From positions 188,001 to 248,000 of the forward strand of contig NC_088321.1 in the NCBI RefSeq assembly GCF_910592395.1: a DNA stretch of 60,000 nt. The letters run 5' to 3'. This stretch comes from Lineus longissimus. Lineage: Eukaryota; Nemertea; Pilidiophora; Heteronemertea; Lineidae. Shown here piece after piece: positions 21,691 through 32,199 of this stretch. How positions within the stretch are numbered: the first letter of the stretch is position 1; every line of letters begins with the position of its first letter. A model generated the notes under the pieces. That model had not been told where the DNA came from. It ran no database searches and worked only from the letters and a program-made list of their open reading frames with translations. The position numbers and the translations under genes were made by a program.

Positions 21691-22751
21691 CGCATATTTC
21701 TCTTTTTTCAAACGCAACACATCTTCAACACTTCGCCATTCACCATGCAAATTGTTGTGACAAGATAGTCTTTTTCCTCTCATCTGATATGGAAGATGCC
21801 CAACAGCATTATGTTTGAGAAGATCTTACCTCAGCATAGCTTGACGTCTAGTTTGATTTGTTAACTTCGCTCGCTATTGCTGTGGAGCGGAAATTTTTGC
21901 GGCATTCACTAGATGTTCGCGAATGGGGATGATGGGCACGTACGCGTCAGGTTATCTCTTCGAGGTCAGGGTGAGACCAAGGGACGGGGTTGGTTAGAAA
22001 AATAAAGTACATGTAGTTCCAAACCCCTATATCAAAAGTAGGTAGGTAGGTTGCGTAACTTCAGCACATCATCTCCAACCCACTGTGGACTATCATTTTA
22101 GGTCCGGATTGGTAACCTGACTTATTATGCATGTAGTATCGTTGCGAGTGAATGTTGTAACATCGCTTATAAGAAATTATAACAATGAAGCTAGCCAGTC
22201 TCGTTGGTGCTTTGAGCGACGACTGCTAAGCCAATGTTTTGGATTATTAAATGGAAAAAAACCTGATTGCGTTATAATCCTCTATCAGCCAGTTGTGCGC
22301 TTATCGGCTTTAGCAGATTCGTTTAGTGTCACAGACAATGCGAGTTGGAATACTTCTTAAGATATTGTTAATTAAGGGAAAGGCATATGCTCTCGGCGTG
22401 CTGTCTCAAAAGTGGATTAAAGAGATATTGACTCCATTGAAAAAAGCGATATAGCTAATTATATTATCTTTCGAGAGATCTTTTTTCGTCATTTCAAGTC
22501 ACCGATAGACAGAAATAGCACGATTTAGCTTGAACATCCCGTGAATTAGATGGCTTCGGGTTGAGTTTTATACTTGGATATGTTTGTCTAATCAATTCGG
22601 ATATGAATCTCCGCATCGAGTGGTACACTCTCCAGACCTCAGACAAGGTTGTGCCGAGGCCAATGTGGTATTTATTCCATTACATTTTGAGTTGAGTTAA
22701 TATGCTTTAAAAAATATGTTCGTATAATATGGGCCACGTTCCTCTATACAG
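21691..22751. other. non-coding stretch
   Basis: A good minus-strand donor-like site (GCTGAG|GTAAGATC, near 21828) borders sequence without a convincing frame; it could be a non-coding exon or chance. The rest shows nothing recognisable. Confidence 0.3.
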
Positions 22752-23272
22752 GCGTTTTAAAACTAGCAAAGCGGGAAATTGTTTTACATCTAAAACAAAA
22801 AAACCAATAAATAACTGCGAGCTCCTATAATCATCAGAGGGTGACATGTTCATCTCCTGATTATGTATCTTATGAATTCACTTTACCAATATTGTAAAAG
22901 GGCAAATTTTAACTTTGAAACTGAATATGGTACAGATGACACAAAAGACGCCATTCTGTCAAGCTTGAACATGAAATGAAAAACTGCAAAATATGGTCGT
23001 TTACAACAACGGCTTCATGGCTTAGTGGGTAAGACGGAAAGGATCACGTGGCGAGGGTTCCGGGTTCGAACCCGCTAGAGGAACAATTTTCATTTTTTCT
23101 TTACACGAGAGGGTCTCTGTGACCTGTCTCGTCAATGAACTTATTGTTTGTGCAGTCAAGTGAGACCAGTCGCTGGGTGTCTATCATCTTTCAAGTGCAG
23201 TTGGTCGTTTGGTGGTCGGGCGCTTGTGTTGGCCGTTAGGGTTTTTTTGCATGCATGTCAGCATTAAGATTG
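22752..23272 (+). mobile_element. TTAA element, 5'-truncated copy
   Basis: Collinear with 18307-18797 from AACTAGCAAAGCGGGAAATT through the tRNA-like unit to GCATGCATGTCAGCATTAAG. The left inverted repeat and about 200 bases are missing. The tRNA-like unit (about 22999-23083) has A box TGGCTTAGTGGG and a better B box GGGTTCGAACCC than the first copy. Confidence 0.75.
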
Positions 23273-25750
23273 TACAATTACATGTGTAAGAAACTAAAAT
23301 GGGCCTTCAAGCAGACTCTCTTGAACGAATCGTTGTGAGATTTTCGTCTTGGATGAACACGTCCTTTTTATATGAAATATGAATGCCAGCTTGGCTACGG
23401 TACTCACTTCGGATCTTAAAAGTAGTTACAATACTAGATAGCCTCTTAACTAATACCAAACACCATCCAAGTTACAGTGAAACAATAGTGTCCTGTAATG
23501 TCATTTTTAGCACTCGCTTGAGAGAGACAATCTCTCGATCTGCCAATAACATTGCGCCAGCAAAACCAACAATGTCAGAATGATAGAAAAATTGCAAAAA
23601 GGCCGAGATTGCGAAATAAAACTCATCGGGGTTTTTGAGATGAGCTGCTGCCAGAGTAGGTCAGCAGCTCTTACCGTGATAAAAGCCGACTGCAAACCAT
23701 AACATTGTTTTACATAGCTCTCCCGTGCAGATGGAGAACAACGAATCAATATACCAGTCAGCTCTCAACTCACAACAAAAGGAATGTATCGCCTTTCGTT
23801 ATTTTAGAATCATCGATACGACAGGAAAAACTAACTTGAATTTTAAAATTTAATCCGTTTAACATGAAAATAATCTAGATTTATGATGTCATTTTATGAC
23901 CTACGATATAAAAACAAACATGTCGATGCTGTGGAATCATCTGCATCGTGAAGATTTTAATTACTCATAAGACTTGTAATTAGATGTGAAGTCTCAATTA
24001 AGATGTAATTATGTATTTGTATATCTATCATGAATACTGATTCATCTACAGTTAATGTTCGATATGTGGCCTATAACATTATGAGTTGTGTCAAAAATAG
24101 ACTCCCTTTATGACATCTGGTACAAAATATCGTTAATTGCATCATCTGAATTTGAACACATAATTCATCATACATTGAAGACAGCAATCCTAAAAATGTT
24201 AAGAATCTATCTTTTCTTCTTGGACTTTGGTTCATCCAAAACAGTCGTGCGGTTAGATTTGCCTTAGAAACATATCTGAAAATATTCAATTGACTAGATT
24301 AGATGTATCAGTATTGATTTTGAGCTGCAGTTGTTGAGATTCTGTATGTCACCACCAACGTAGTCAACCAAATCACATCAGGCTCCAATCTCGAGTTATT
24401 ACAGATAATGCATTTACATTACGAATGGTTTTTATTTCTTCTCAATGTTGAAGTTCATGATTTTATGGGGGAAATCTGTATTTATTATGACAGTTTGTAC
24501 AGATGGTATCACCACCTGACTTATTATGTTTCTAGTAATAGTTATGGCAGCATCTTTTTTTTCTCTCTCGTACTTTGATAATAAAGTAGTGCGCTACTTC
24601 GAAAGACCTACCGCGTTTATTTTCAGCTGAGCTAATTTTACAAATGTGTTCCCCAACCTGGCGATAATTGTAGTGAGCGTTTTTTAAGTGGAAAGCCATG
24701 TCATCTAAAAAAGACCTTGTTCGTGGTTGTATTTCATCCACTTGACCGTAAGTAAGTCGAAAACATGTTCAGCTGAAAAAATTTGAATTCTCCCGGCGAT
24801 TATTGTACATGGTCATGTTTATATCAGGGCTCTTGTAAAGGCTGTTCATGTTTTTTCTGAAACATAATAAGACGTTAACTAGGAATCTTCTTCAATCTTA
24901 TCAGGACGTGGGATGTCCTTTTTAAACCATTAGACGCCACTATATAACCTATGCACCGCCAATAACATGCGAACTACCAATAAAAACTAGCATTCTCCTG
25001 CCGTTGACTGTCCTGATGAACAGACTCTTTGGTGCAGGCTTTTGACTTCAAACTAAATGGATCGGCGTACTCGAGGATAAGCTAACGATAAAGACGATGC
25101 TTTAACTTCACGGTATTTATCAATGAAACGACATATCGTCTATTTGATATCATGTAAGGGGAACTTTGTTAATCGTTGTAAGGAAATGTTTAAGCGACTA
25201 CCTTTGTCAGTCTATTCAAAAAGACTATGCCCACATCGCTTTGAGCCCTGGAGCGCGAACTACGGTCGGAATATTTTGAAGATTGTGTTTTATTGATCTG
25301 GGGTTCGCGACCAGCTTCGCATGCCGTGCTATTTGTTATCAGGGCATTCCAACCTCTCCATCTAAGACAGAGAATTCGTGTAAGCAACTTGTATCAGCGA
25401 CAAAGACGTCAAACCTCAGCCACTATCAGCCATTCGAATATAATCCAGCATACCGGTACCCAATGTTGTTCTTTTAGCGCATTCAACTGCAATATTATTC
25501 ATGAGAAAAAACCTGCTTGTCATGTTCTGACGTTCTTTTCACGGCCCGACACGTCCTTCAACAAAACTCGATATCAAACCCACAACATCACAGAAACCAA
25601 CAGCGGTTTATATAATTCTTATTATTTTATTCATGACCAGGGATACTGTTTTTTCACATATTCAAAATCTAAAACATAACATCATTCTGTCAGATTAGTA
25701 TAACGTGGGTGGGACAGTCCTCTAGAAAACTCGACATATCGAATTTCATA
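23273..25750. other. non-coding stretch
   Basis: AT-rich with many short frames. One minus-strand frame (24532-24741) looks somewhat protein-like but an in-frame stop follows its only acceptor-like site. Nothing was recognised. Confidence 0.35.
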
Positions 25751-25853
25751 ATGTCACCCGAAAAGAGGACATGTTATATCTTTTATTTCCTAATCGCATT
25801 AGGCCTACCTCTTTTTGCTCTTGTCTGTTACGTCATATCACCCACCTTGAAAG
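25751..25853 (+). CDS. candidate first exon, type II membrane anchor
   Basis: ATG at 25751 begins MSPEKRTCYIFYFLIALGLP and continues LFALVCYVISPTLK: a short basic head followed by one hydrophobic segment of about 20 residues. This is the layout of Golgi type II enzymes such as sulfo- or glycosyltransferases. It ends AAAG|GTGTTTGG, a weak donor in phase 1. A family A element begins within ten bases of the donor, so an intron insertion, or interruption of the gene, is possible. No downstream exon could be tied to it. The role is inferred from architecture alone. Confidence 0.25.
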
Positions 25854-25859
25854 GTGTTT

Positions 25860-26020
25860 GGTGGGGGTCGATGTTGTCAAGGCTTGCCCTGATTACCTTG
25901 TAAAAGACAATGGAACAATGGGAATTAGGCTAGGTGCGAGTAGGCCTTGTTTAAAGACAATAGACCGTATATTTGTGAGGCCTGAATTTACTTCTGACTG
26001 CGCGGTATGAGGCAAATGAT
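25860..26020 (+). mobile_element. family A dispersed repeat
   Basis: Near full-length: GTGGGGGTCGATGTTGTCAA, CTTGCCCTGATTACC, AACAATGGGAATTAGG, GTGCGAGTAGGCC, TAAAGACAATAGACCG, GGCCTGAATTTAC and GCGGTATGAGGCAAA. Confidence 0.85.
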
Positions 26021-26315
26021 GTTCAACATTGGCCAGATTTCACAGGGTGTGTATTAGTCATTTGCACCGATACCTCCTTTTGACTTGGCGATTCTGGGGT
26101 AAGTAAGAATCGGCGAGTTTCAACACATGATTTCACAACAAACACACAAAAACTGTTCAGCCACCATGTTTGCTTGGTCATCGGCAAATCTGCAGAGGAA
26201 TTGTGAGTGACAGTGATTGGGTGAAAAAGTGCTTTCCATAATCCCAATATATCAGTTTATATTTACGGCTAACTGAGCAATGAATGAGTTCTTTTCATGT
26301 TTATCACAATGATTC

Positions 26316-26450
26316 GATTGGCTGCCAGATGCCAGTCAAGATTACGACAGGCCTCGGCATAACGGTTGCTTAGGGATACTTGCACCGTGTGCTTTGCTCC
26401 GCAGCAAATGCTAGCTACCCTCTCATTGGGAGACTGAGATAAAGTCATCT
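26316..26450 (+). repeat. unnamed dispersed repeat, copy 1
   Basis: Shares CGATTGGC, GGCCTCGG, AACGGTT, GGGATACTTGC, TGCTCCGCAGCAAAT and CTCTCATTGGGAGA, in that order, with 58560-58695. No coding potential. Confidence 0.5.
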
Positions 26451-26584
26451 CAATTTCGCTATCGCTAGTGTATCGCGGTCAGTCTGCCACATGAATGAGT
26501 ATTGGGATGAGACTCGCCGCCTACACGTACTGATGTCAAGGGGAAACCGAGTAGAAATAGGAACTGATAGATAACTAAGCTTTC

Positions 26585-26830
26585 AGGCTGAGTTCACAGA
26601 GAATTCACGTTGTCACTTGTCGTGTTTCGCGCGCCATTTGTCGGAGTTATATAGGACTCACGTTGTCACTTGTCGTGTTTCGCGTGCCATTTGTCCGAGT
26701 AATATAGGACTCACGTTGTCACTTGCCATGATTCGCTTGTCACGAGTTAACTGCTTGAGGCTTGAAAACACGACGTGAGGGTGAGAAGTGACCTCGTGAA
26801 TCATATGCAGCCCGCTCTTTGGAAAATTTC
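26585..26830 (+). repeat. family B dispersed repeat with internal 59-bp tandem
   Basis: A unit of about 59 bases (CACGTTGTCACTTGTCGTGT, TTCGCG, CCATTTGTC, GAGTNATATAGGACT) occurs two and a half times. It is followed by CACGAGTTAACTGCTTGAGG, AAAACACGACGTGAGGGTGA and GTGAATCATATGCAGCCCGC then TCTTTGG. The downstream half recurs at 35.9, 53.7 and 55.6 kb. Confidence 0.75.
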
Positions 26831-26839
26831 CGAATCTCC

Positions 26840-27600
26840 TAATGTCGCAAATGATGCGGATATCCCTGTTGACTTTATTCCAATCATGAAAATAACCTGA
26901 CGACGGAGTATGATTTTGCACTCAAAAGCCATAACAACATGATTTATTGAACCAGTTTGTCATTGAAAGCCGGTGATTCTGTAATCTGTGAAAGATTTAG
27001 TTCTTTGATAACGTGCAGAGATGTTTTCCTTCACTCGAGGAATATTATCGAATTCAAATTGTTGCGCCCTTCACGCAAGCAAAAAGGGAGCGGCTTTAAC
27101 AATAAACAAATATACCTGTTGCCATTATTTGAGTACGGGACTGGTGGTTTGTCTTTTTTCATGTTTAACGGAAGATTTCAAGCCCTTCATCCTCATTAGA
27201 CAATGTAGCGAAAACACACAAACGTGGGGCTGGAAGAAATAAAGATATTCTACAGTATTATTTGGATTTTTTGTTTATCCAGCCTACACCGTAGCTGTAC
27301 AACAATACAGATGATAAAGTTCCGTTTGTTTGTGTTGTAGGCGGCAAAGCGCTGCAAGATAAGTAAAAGTAAGTGTTTATTTCCGCTCTTGCCGTGAGGG
27401 AAAACCACTTGCTCTATGTTAGAATATTGCACGAATCAATGTATCAAATTGGCTTAAATTTCTAAACTAATGTTTTCTTTTCTTTTTATATTTCTATGCT
27501 ATCTTTCGGACTCGTCCCCAGGTAGGTAAAATCAATCTTCAAAATGTTTAAGGTGTTGTGTTGGTCGAAATACCATCAACGGCTTGTCAGTCGAAAGCTG
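26840..27600. other. non-coding stretch
   Basis: Short unsupported frames only. Confidence 0.35.
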
Positions 27601-27611
27601 AAAAAAGTGTA

Positions 27612-27827
27612 CACCGGTATAACAGCAAGATAACCAGTAGGCTGTTCCACCGGTATAACAGCAAGATAACCAGATAGCTGTTCCACCGGTATAACAGCAA
27701 GATAACCAGTTAGCTGTTCCACCGGTATAACAGCAAGATAACCAGTTAGCTGTTCCACCGGTATAACAGCAAGAAAACCAGTTAGCTGTTCCACCGGTAT
27801 AACAGCAAGAAAACCAGTTAGCTGTTC
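27612..27827. repeat. 36-bp minisatellite, 6 copies
   Basis: The unit begins CACCGGTATAACAGCAAGAT and continues AACCAGTTAGCTGTTC; six units. Variants fall at AAGATAACC/AAGAAAACC and CAGTAG/CAGATAG/CAGTTAG. Minus-strand frames of 12-residue repeats are by-products. Confidence 0.97.
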
Positions 27828-28264
27828 CTTCCATAGTACAATGCTCCTTCCTTGGTAACGGCCAACAATAGGACTAAATGTATCTAATCACTATTATTGG
27901 AGATTCTTATGGTTCCTTGGATACGTTGGTGGGCTTTCTAAACTTAAATGGATTCCTCCCACAACTCGAAGTATGGTACACTGCCAAATATGTTATGCCT
28001 TTTGAGCACGTTAGTAGATCAGGGTTTTCCTCCCCAGCAGGTCTACTGTGTACTCCCTAATCTAGCTGATAGTTTGCCCTGTGGACACTGGGACCAACTA
28101 TTAAAAGGTTAGACAACGTGATGTTATGTTATGATTGCAAGCGCATGCAGCGCAAAAATAGATGCACTACAGTTAGATATACATGTACTAGTATGTTGCT
28201 CTGAATTGTCCTAAGATATACCAAGAATCTTCATCCGTCTTTTTGATATGGATTCCTAAAATTG

Positions 28265-28600
28265 TTACCCATCCCTGTCCCTGTCCTTAGCTGAGGGCAT
28301 CTTATCCCTGGCCCTATCCTTAGCTGAGGGCATCTTATCCCTGTCCCTAGCCTTAGCTGAGGGCATCTTATCCCTGGCCCTATCCTTAGCTGAGGGCATC
28401 TTATCCCTGGCCCTATCCTTAGCTGAGGGCATCTTATCCCTGTCCCTATCCTAAGCTGAGGGCATCTTATCCCTGTCCCTATCCTAAGCTGAGGGCATCT
28501 TATCCCTGGCCCTATCCTTAGCTGAGGGCATCTTATCCCTGTCCCTATCCTAAACTGAGGGCATCTTATCCCTGTCCCTATCCTTAGCTGAGGGCATCTT
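28265..28600. repeat. 33-bp minisatellite, 10 copies
   Basis: The unit reads TTATCCCTGGCCCTATCCTT then AGCTGAGGGCATC, ten times. GGCCC and GTCCC variants alternate irregularly and CTTAGC/CTAAGC differ in four units. A minus-strand frame of 141 codons spans the array because 33 is a multiple of three. Confidence 0.97.
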
Positions 28601-28604
28601 TTTC

Positions 28605-29570
28605 GACCTGTCATAATTGAAGTAGTCAGCTCCGAGCGATGTTCCCTTCTCAACACGATGAATTATAAACCCATTGTGCTTCCGATTTGACTCGGAAAAA
28701 TCAATGGTAGAACGATTGTGTTTGGCCACATGGTGTTTGTTCAGTAACTGAAGACGGGCAATTAGTCAACGCCACGGGCGAAATTATCACTTTTCAATTG
28801 TATCAGCCGCAGTTAGCCAAGAGGCTGGGGAACGCCAAATGACAAAGGCTGACGTCGGGAATGGTGAAAGCCTCGGGGGTTAAATGAATAAACAAGGTGA
28901 CATATCCTTCTGAGTATTGCCAGGTCGCCTCTTGGTTTTTGTGATGCTAGAAAATCGAGAAAAAAAGTCAATTCTTACTTCGACGGATCGCGAAATTATT
29001 CTCTGTTTTGCCAATCAAAATATATTTTCACCTTTTTTATCATCACTACTCGAAGTTATTCGTCAAAACTGCGAATAAAAAAAACCCGCTGAAATATGAT
29101 GTTAAATAATAACTTATCGGAAAGGTTCTACCTTATACAAAGTATAGATCCATACTTGCTGATACCAATACCGTCCATTCTGGCACTTAGATATAAATAT
29201 ATCATCGAATTCAGAACATGAAAGTCATGAGTGATGCCGACTTAGAACAAAGATTTCAGTTTGGCAAATGCACTTAACTCTAAAAAAACGGTGAAGTCAA
29301 CAGATAATTTTCCCAATAGATCAGCTACTTTCCTTTTTTTTTCGTTTTAAGGTGCGATTCTGACAGAATATGTTTCGCTCTAATGATACACATTCCCGGC
29401 CGCATATTCAGCAGTAATTGGGAATCGATTCGATGACATTTTGCTTATGTCAATAAGAATTAACAACATTATTCATCCTGGTCGCTTACAACAAATTCAA
29501 TCATGATTCAATCAAGGTAGATCATTAAGCTGTCAATCATATCTTGTTGAGTTCCTTGATTGACATGCAG
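28605..29570. other. AT-rich non-coding stretch
   Basis: No exon or element ends were seen. AT-rich sequence at 28950-29100 is loosely like the CGCGAA repeat. Confidence 0.35.
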
Positions 29571-29599
29571 GACGCGTGTGCCTTTCATCTTTGCATGGC

Positions 29600-29745
29600 T
29601 TAGAAGCTGGGTGTCATGGACGCTCGTCCAAGGACGGGTTGACATTGGGCACTGGTGATGCAGTGCAAGAGAGTCACCTCCGATCAGAAGGTCGTGAGTT
29701 TGATGCCGAGCTGGTGACACTTAGACCTTTCAACAGGCCTAAAAT
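29600..29745 (+). repeat. degenerate tRNA-like (SINE-like) unit
   Basis: GGTGATGCAGTGCAAGAG resembles a decayed A box and GTCGTGAGTTTGATGCC a decayed B box, at tRNA-like spacing. A short flank GGCCTAAAATCACCAAG follows. The match is weak. Confidence 0.3.
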
Positions 29746-30028
29746 CACCAAGAATGCTAAAATGACGCCCAGTTTAGACTGTCAATCGAAATAAAGTCAC
29801 GTGATCCGTCACTGGTTTGTTATCAAATTACTGACTGACATTCTCTAATCAAAGGCTCTATTCTTGTTGGCAGAGCACTCCTACATCAAATGTTTATCTT
29901 AAAGTGACTCTGCATACCTCAAGAACACAAAACGCGTTACCCAACTTCAAAGATAAATTTTTCAATAAGTTAAAGCAGAGTTCACGACAGAGTTAATGGT
30001 GTTGTTTTTCTAAGTTTTCCATTGAGTT

Positions 30029-31298
30029 AGAAATGGAGGAAGAGGTGCTAGTTGGCCACTGACATTGTCGAGATCAGAAATGGAGGAAGAGGTGCTAGTT
30101 GGCCACTGACATCGTCGAGATCAGAAATGGAGGAAGAGGTGCTAGTTGGCCACTGACATTGTCGAGATCAGAAATGGAGGAAGAGGTGCTAGTTGGCCAC
30201 TGACATTGTCGAGATCAGAAATGGAGGAAGAGGTGCTAGTTGGCCACTGACATGGCCGAGATCAGAAATGGAGGAAGAGGTGCTAGTTGGCCACTGACAT
30301 TGTCGAGATCAGAAATGGAGGAAGATGTGCTAGTTGGCCACTGACATGGCCGAGATCAGAAACGGAGGAAGAGGTGCTAGTTGGGCACTGACATGGCCGA
30401 GATCAGAAATGGAGGAAGAGGTGCTAGTTGGCCACTGACATTGTCGAGATCAGAAATGGAGGAAGAGGTGCTAGTTGGCCACTGACATTGTCGAGATCAG
30501 AAATGGAGGAAGAGGTGCTAGTTGGCCACTGACATTGTCGAGATCAGAAATGGAGGAAGAGGTGCTAGTTGGCCACTGACATTGTCGAGATCAGAAATGG
30601 AGGAAGAGGTGCGAGTTGGCCACTGACATTGTCGAGATCAGAAATGGAGGAAGAGGTGCTAGTTGGCCACTGACATTGTCGAGATCAGAAATGGAGGAAG
30701 AGGTGCTAGTTGGCCACTGACATGGCCGAGATCAGAAATGGAGGAAGAGGTGCTAGTTGGCCACTGACATTGTCGAGATCAGAAATGGAGGAAGATGTGC
30801 TAGTTGGCCACTGACATGGCCGAGATCAGAAACGGAGGAAGAGGTGCTAGTTGGGCACTGACATGGCCGAGATCAGAAATGGAGGAAGAGGTGCTAGTTG
30901 GCCACTGACATTGTCGAGATCAGAAATGGAGGAAGAGGTGCTAGTTGGCCACTGACATTGTCGAGATCAGAAATGGAGGAAGAGGTGCTAGTTGGCCACT
31001 GACATTGTCGAGATCAGAAATGGAGGAAGAGGTGCTAGTTGGCCACTGACATTGTCGAGATCAGAAATGGAGGAAGAGGTGCGAGTTGGCCACTGACATT
31101 GTCGAGATCAGAAATGGAGGAAGAGGTGCTAGTTGGCCACTGACATTGTCGAGATCAGAAATGGAGGAAGAGGTGCTAGTTGGCCACTGACATGGCCGAG
31201 ATCAGAAATGGAGGAAGAGGTGCTAGTTGGCCACTGACATTGTCGAGATCAGAAATGGAGGAAGATGTGCTAGTTGGCCACTGACATGGCCGAGATCA
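30029..31298. repeat. 47-bp minisatellite (array 2), 27 copies with 470-bp higher-order period
   Basis: The unit begins AGAAATGGAGGAAGAGGTGC and continues TAGTTGGCCACTGACATTGTCGAGATC, 27 units. Rare variants mark a ten-unit higher-order repeat. GATGTGC occurs at units 7, 17 and 27; AACGG with TTGGGCAC at units 8 and 18; GCGAG at units 13 and 23; ACATGGCC at 5, 7, 8, 15, 17, 18, 25 and 27. Units 8-17 and 18-27 match at every diagnostic position noted, so 470-base blocks were duplicated recently. The sequence is unrelated to array 1. Confidence 0.98.
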
Positions 31299-31299
31299 G

Positions 31300-32020
31300 A
31301 ATGCACCAGGACCGATGATATCTAAAGCCTAGATTACTAAGCCTTGATACAAAGCATTGGAATAATAGTGTATGTGTGATCCGTTTACCATACTCAAGGA
31401 GAAGTCTATCTTCTTATTTACGGCCTACTCTCCTTGATAAAGGCATTGTGCTCCAATAAAAACAACTAAATCACCACACAGCAGCAACAGCACTTTACTA
31501 ATTGCGTCTCCTTGCTTACTGTCTTTGGGGCTCACTACTTTTTCATTACTTTGTGTTGAGAGAGGCGGCAATGAAAACATATAAATATGCGCTAGTGGTA
31601 TCATAGAAAGTTTACATGGCGGAAATTGTCCCTTGTGCATTTTGCCTGTGAACAATGCATTGATTAAGCCGATATAATATACTTATTGGAAAGTATTTCC
31701 ATGGCAGACCACGCGTGAAGTTCTGATAAAGAAAGAAGCGACAGTTACATAAAAACGCAAACTTCATTTTGTAGATACTTTCTTTTTTATTGATATGATG
31801 CGAAATACAAGTTTTACTCGAAACATGTACAAAAGTCGCTACAGAGTCAGATAAAAACACACGGCATTGTGAGGGAAGGACTGTTTTACTGGAAGGCGAA
31901 ATATAGTCCCATCAAATCAATGTAAAAACACTTCGTCTAGCAATGTTCTGGCCGGTAATTAAAACCTGTATATTAACTCTCTTTTTACGATTTGCAAAAA
32001 ATAAACATTGTGTATATTTC
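31300..32020. other. non-coding stretch
   Basis: Two minus-strand frames (31425-31655, 31612-31860) have no supporting features. Confidence 0.35.
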
Positions 32021-32024
32021 CCCT

Positions 32025-32191
32025 CACCTCGTAGTGAAAATAGTTCAGGCCAAACTCAATACCATGTCTATTGTCTTTCAACCAAAGCCCGCTCGCACTT
32101 TGGCCGTGATTCCCATTGTTCTACTTCTATTCACAGGGTTATTAAGGCAAATCATGATGACATCGACCCCCACGAAACAGCCTCATGGGGC
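32025..32191 (-). mobile_element. family A dispersed repeat
   Basis: Reverse orientation: CTCACCTCGTAGTGAAAATA, GTTCAGGCCAAAC, TCTATTGTCTTTCAACCAAA, GCCCGCTCGCAC, CCCATTGTTCTACTT and ACATCGACCCCCACGAAACA. The copy is essentially complete. Confidence 0.85.
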
Positions 32192-32199
32192 TCGATAGG

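Noticed and set aside
24532-24741. Minus-strand exon-like frame (FLDDMAFHLKNAHYNYRQVG)
   Set aside because: The only acceptor-like site leads directly into an in-frame TGA and no family is recognisable.
5694-28600. Idea that array periods are selected to be multiples of three (69, 48, 42, 36, 33, 27)
   Set aside because: Other arrays have periods 13, 19, 23, 47 and 47; the fraction divisible by three is not clearly above chance for so few arrays.
28231-28656. 141-codon minus-strand frame
   Set aside because: Read-through of the 33-bp array with short unique ends; no independent evidence.
30029-31298. Evenly spaced repeats resembling a CRISPR array
   Set aside because: Units are contiguous 47-bp tandem copies without unique spacers, in eukaryotic-type DNA with no cas genes.
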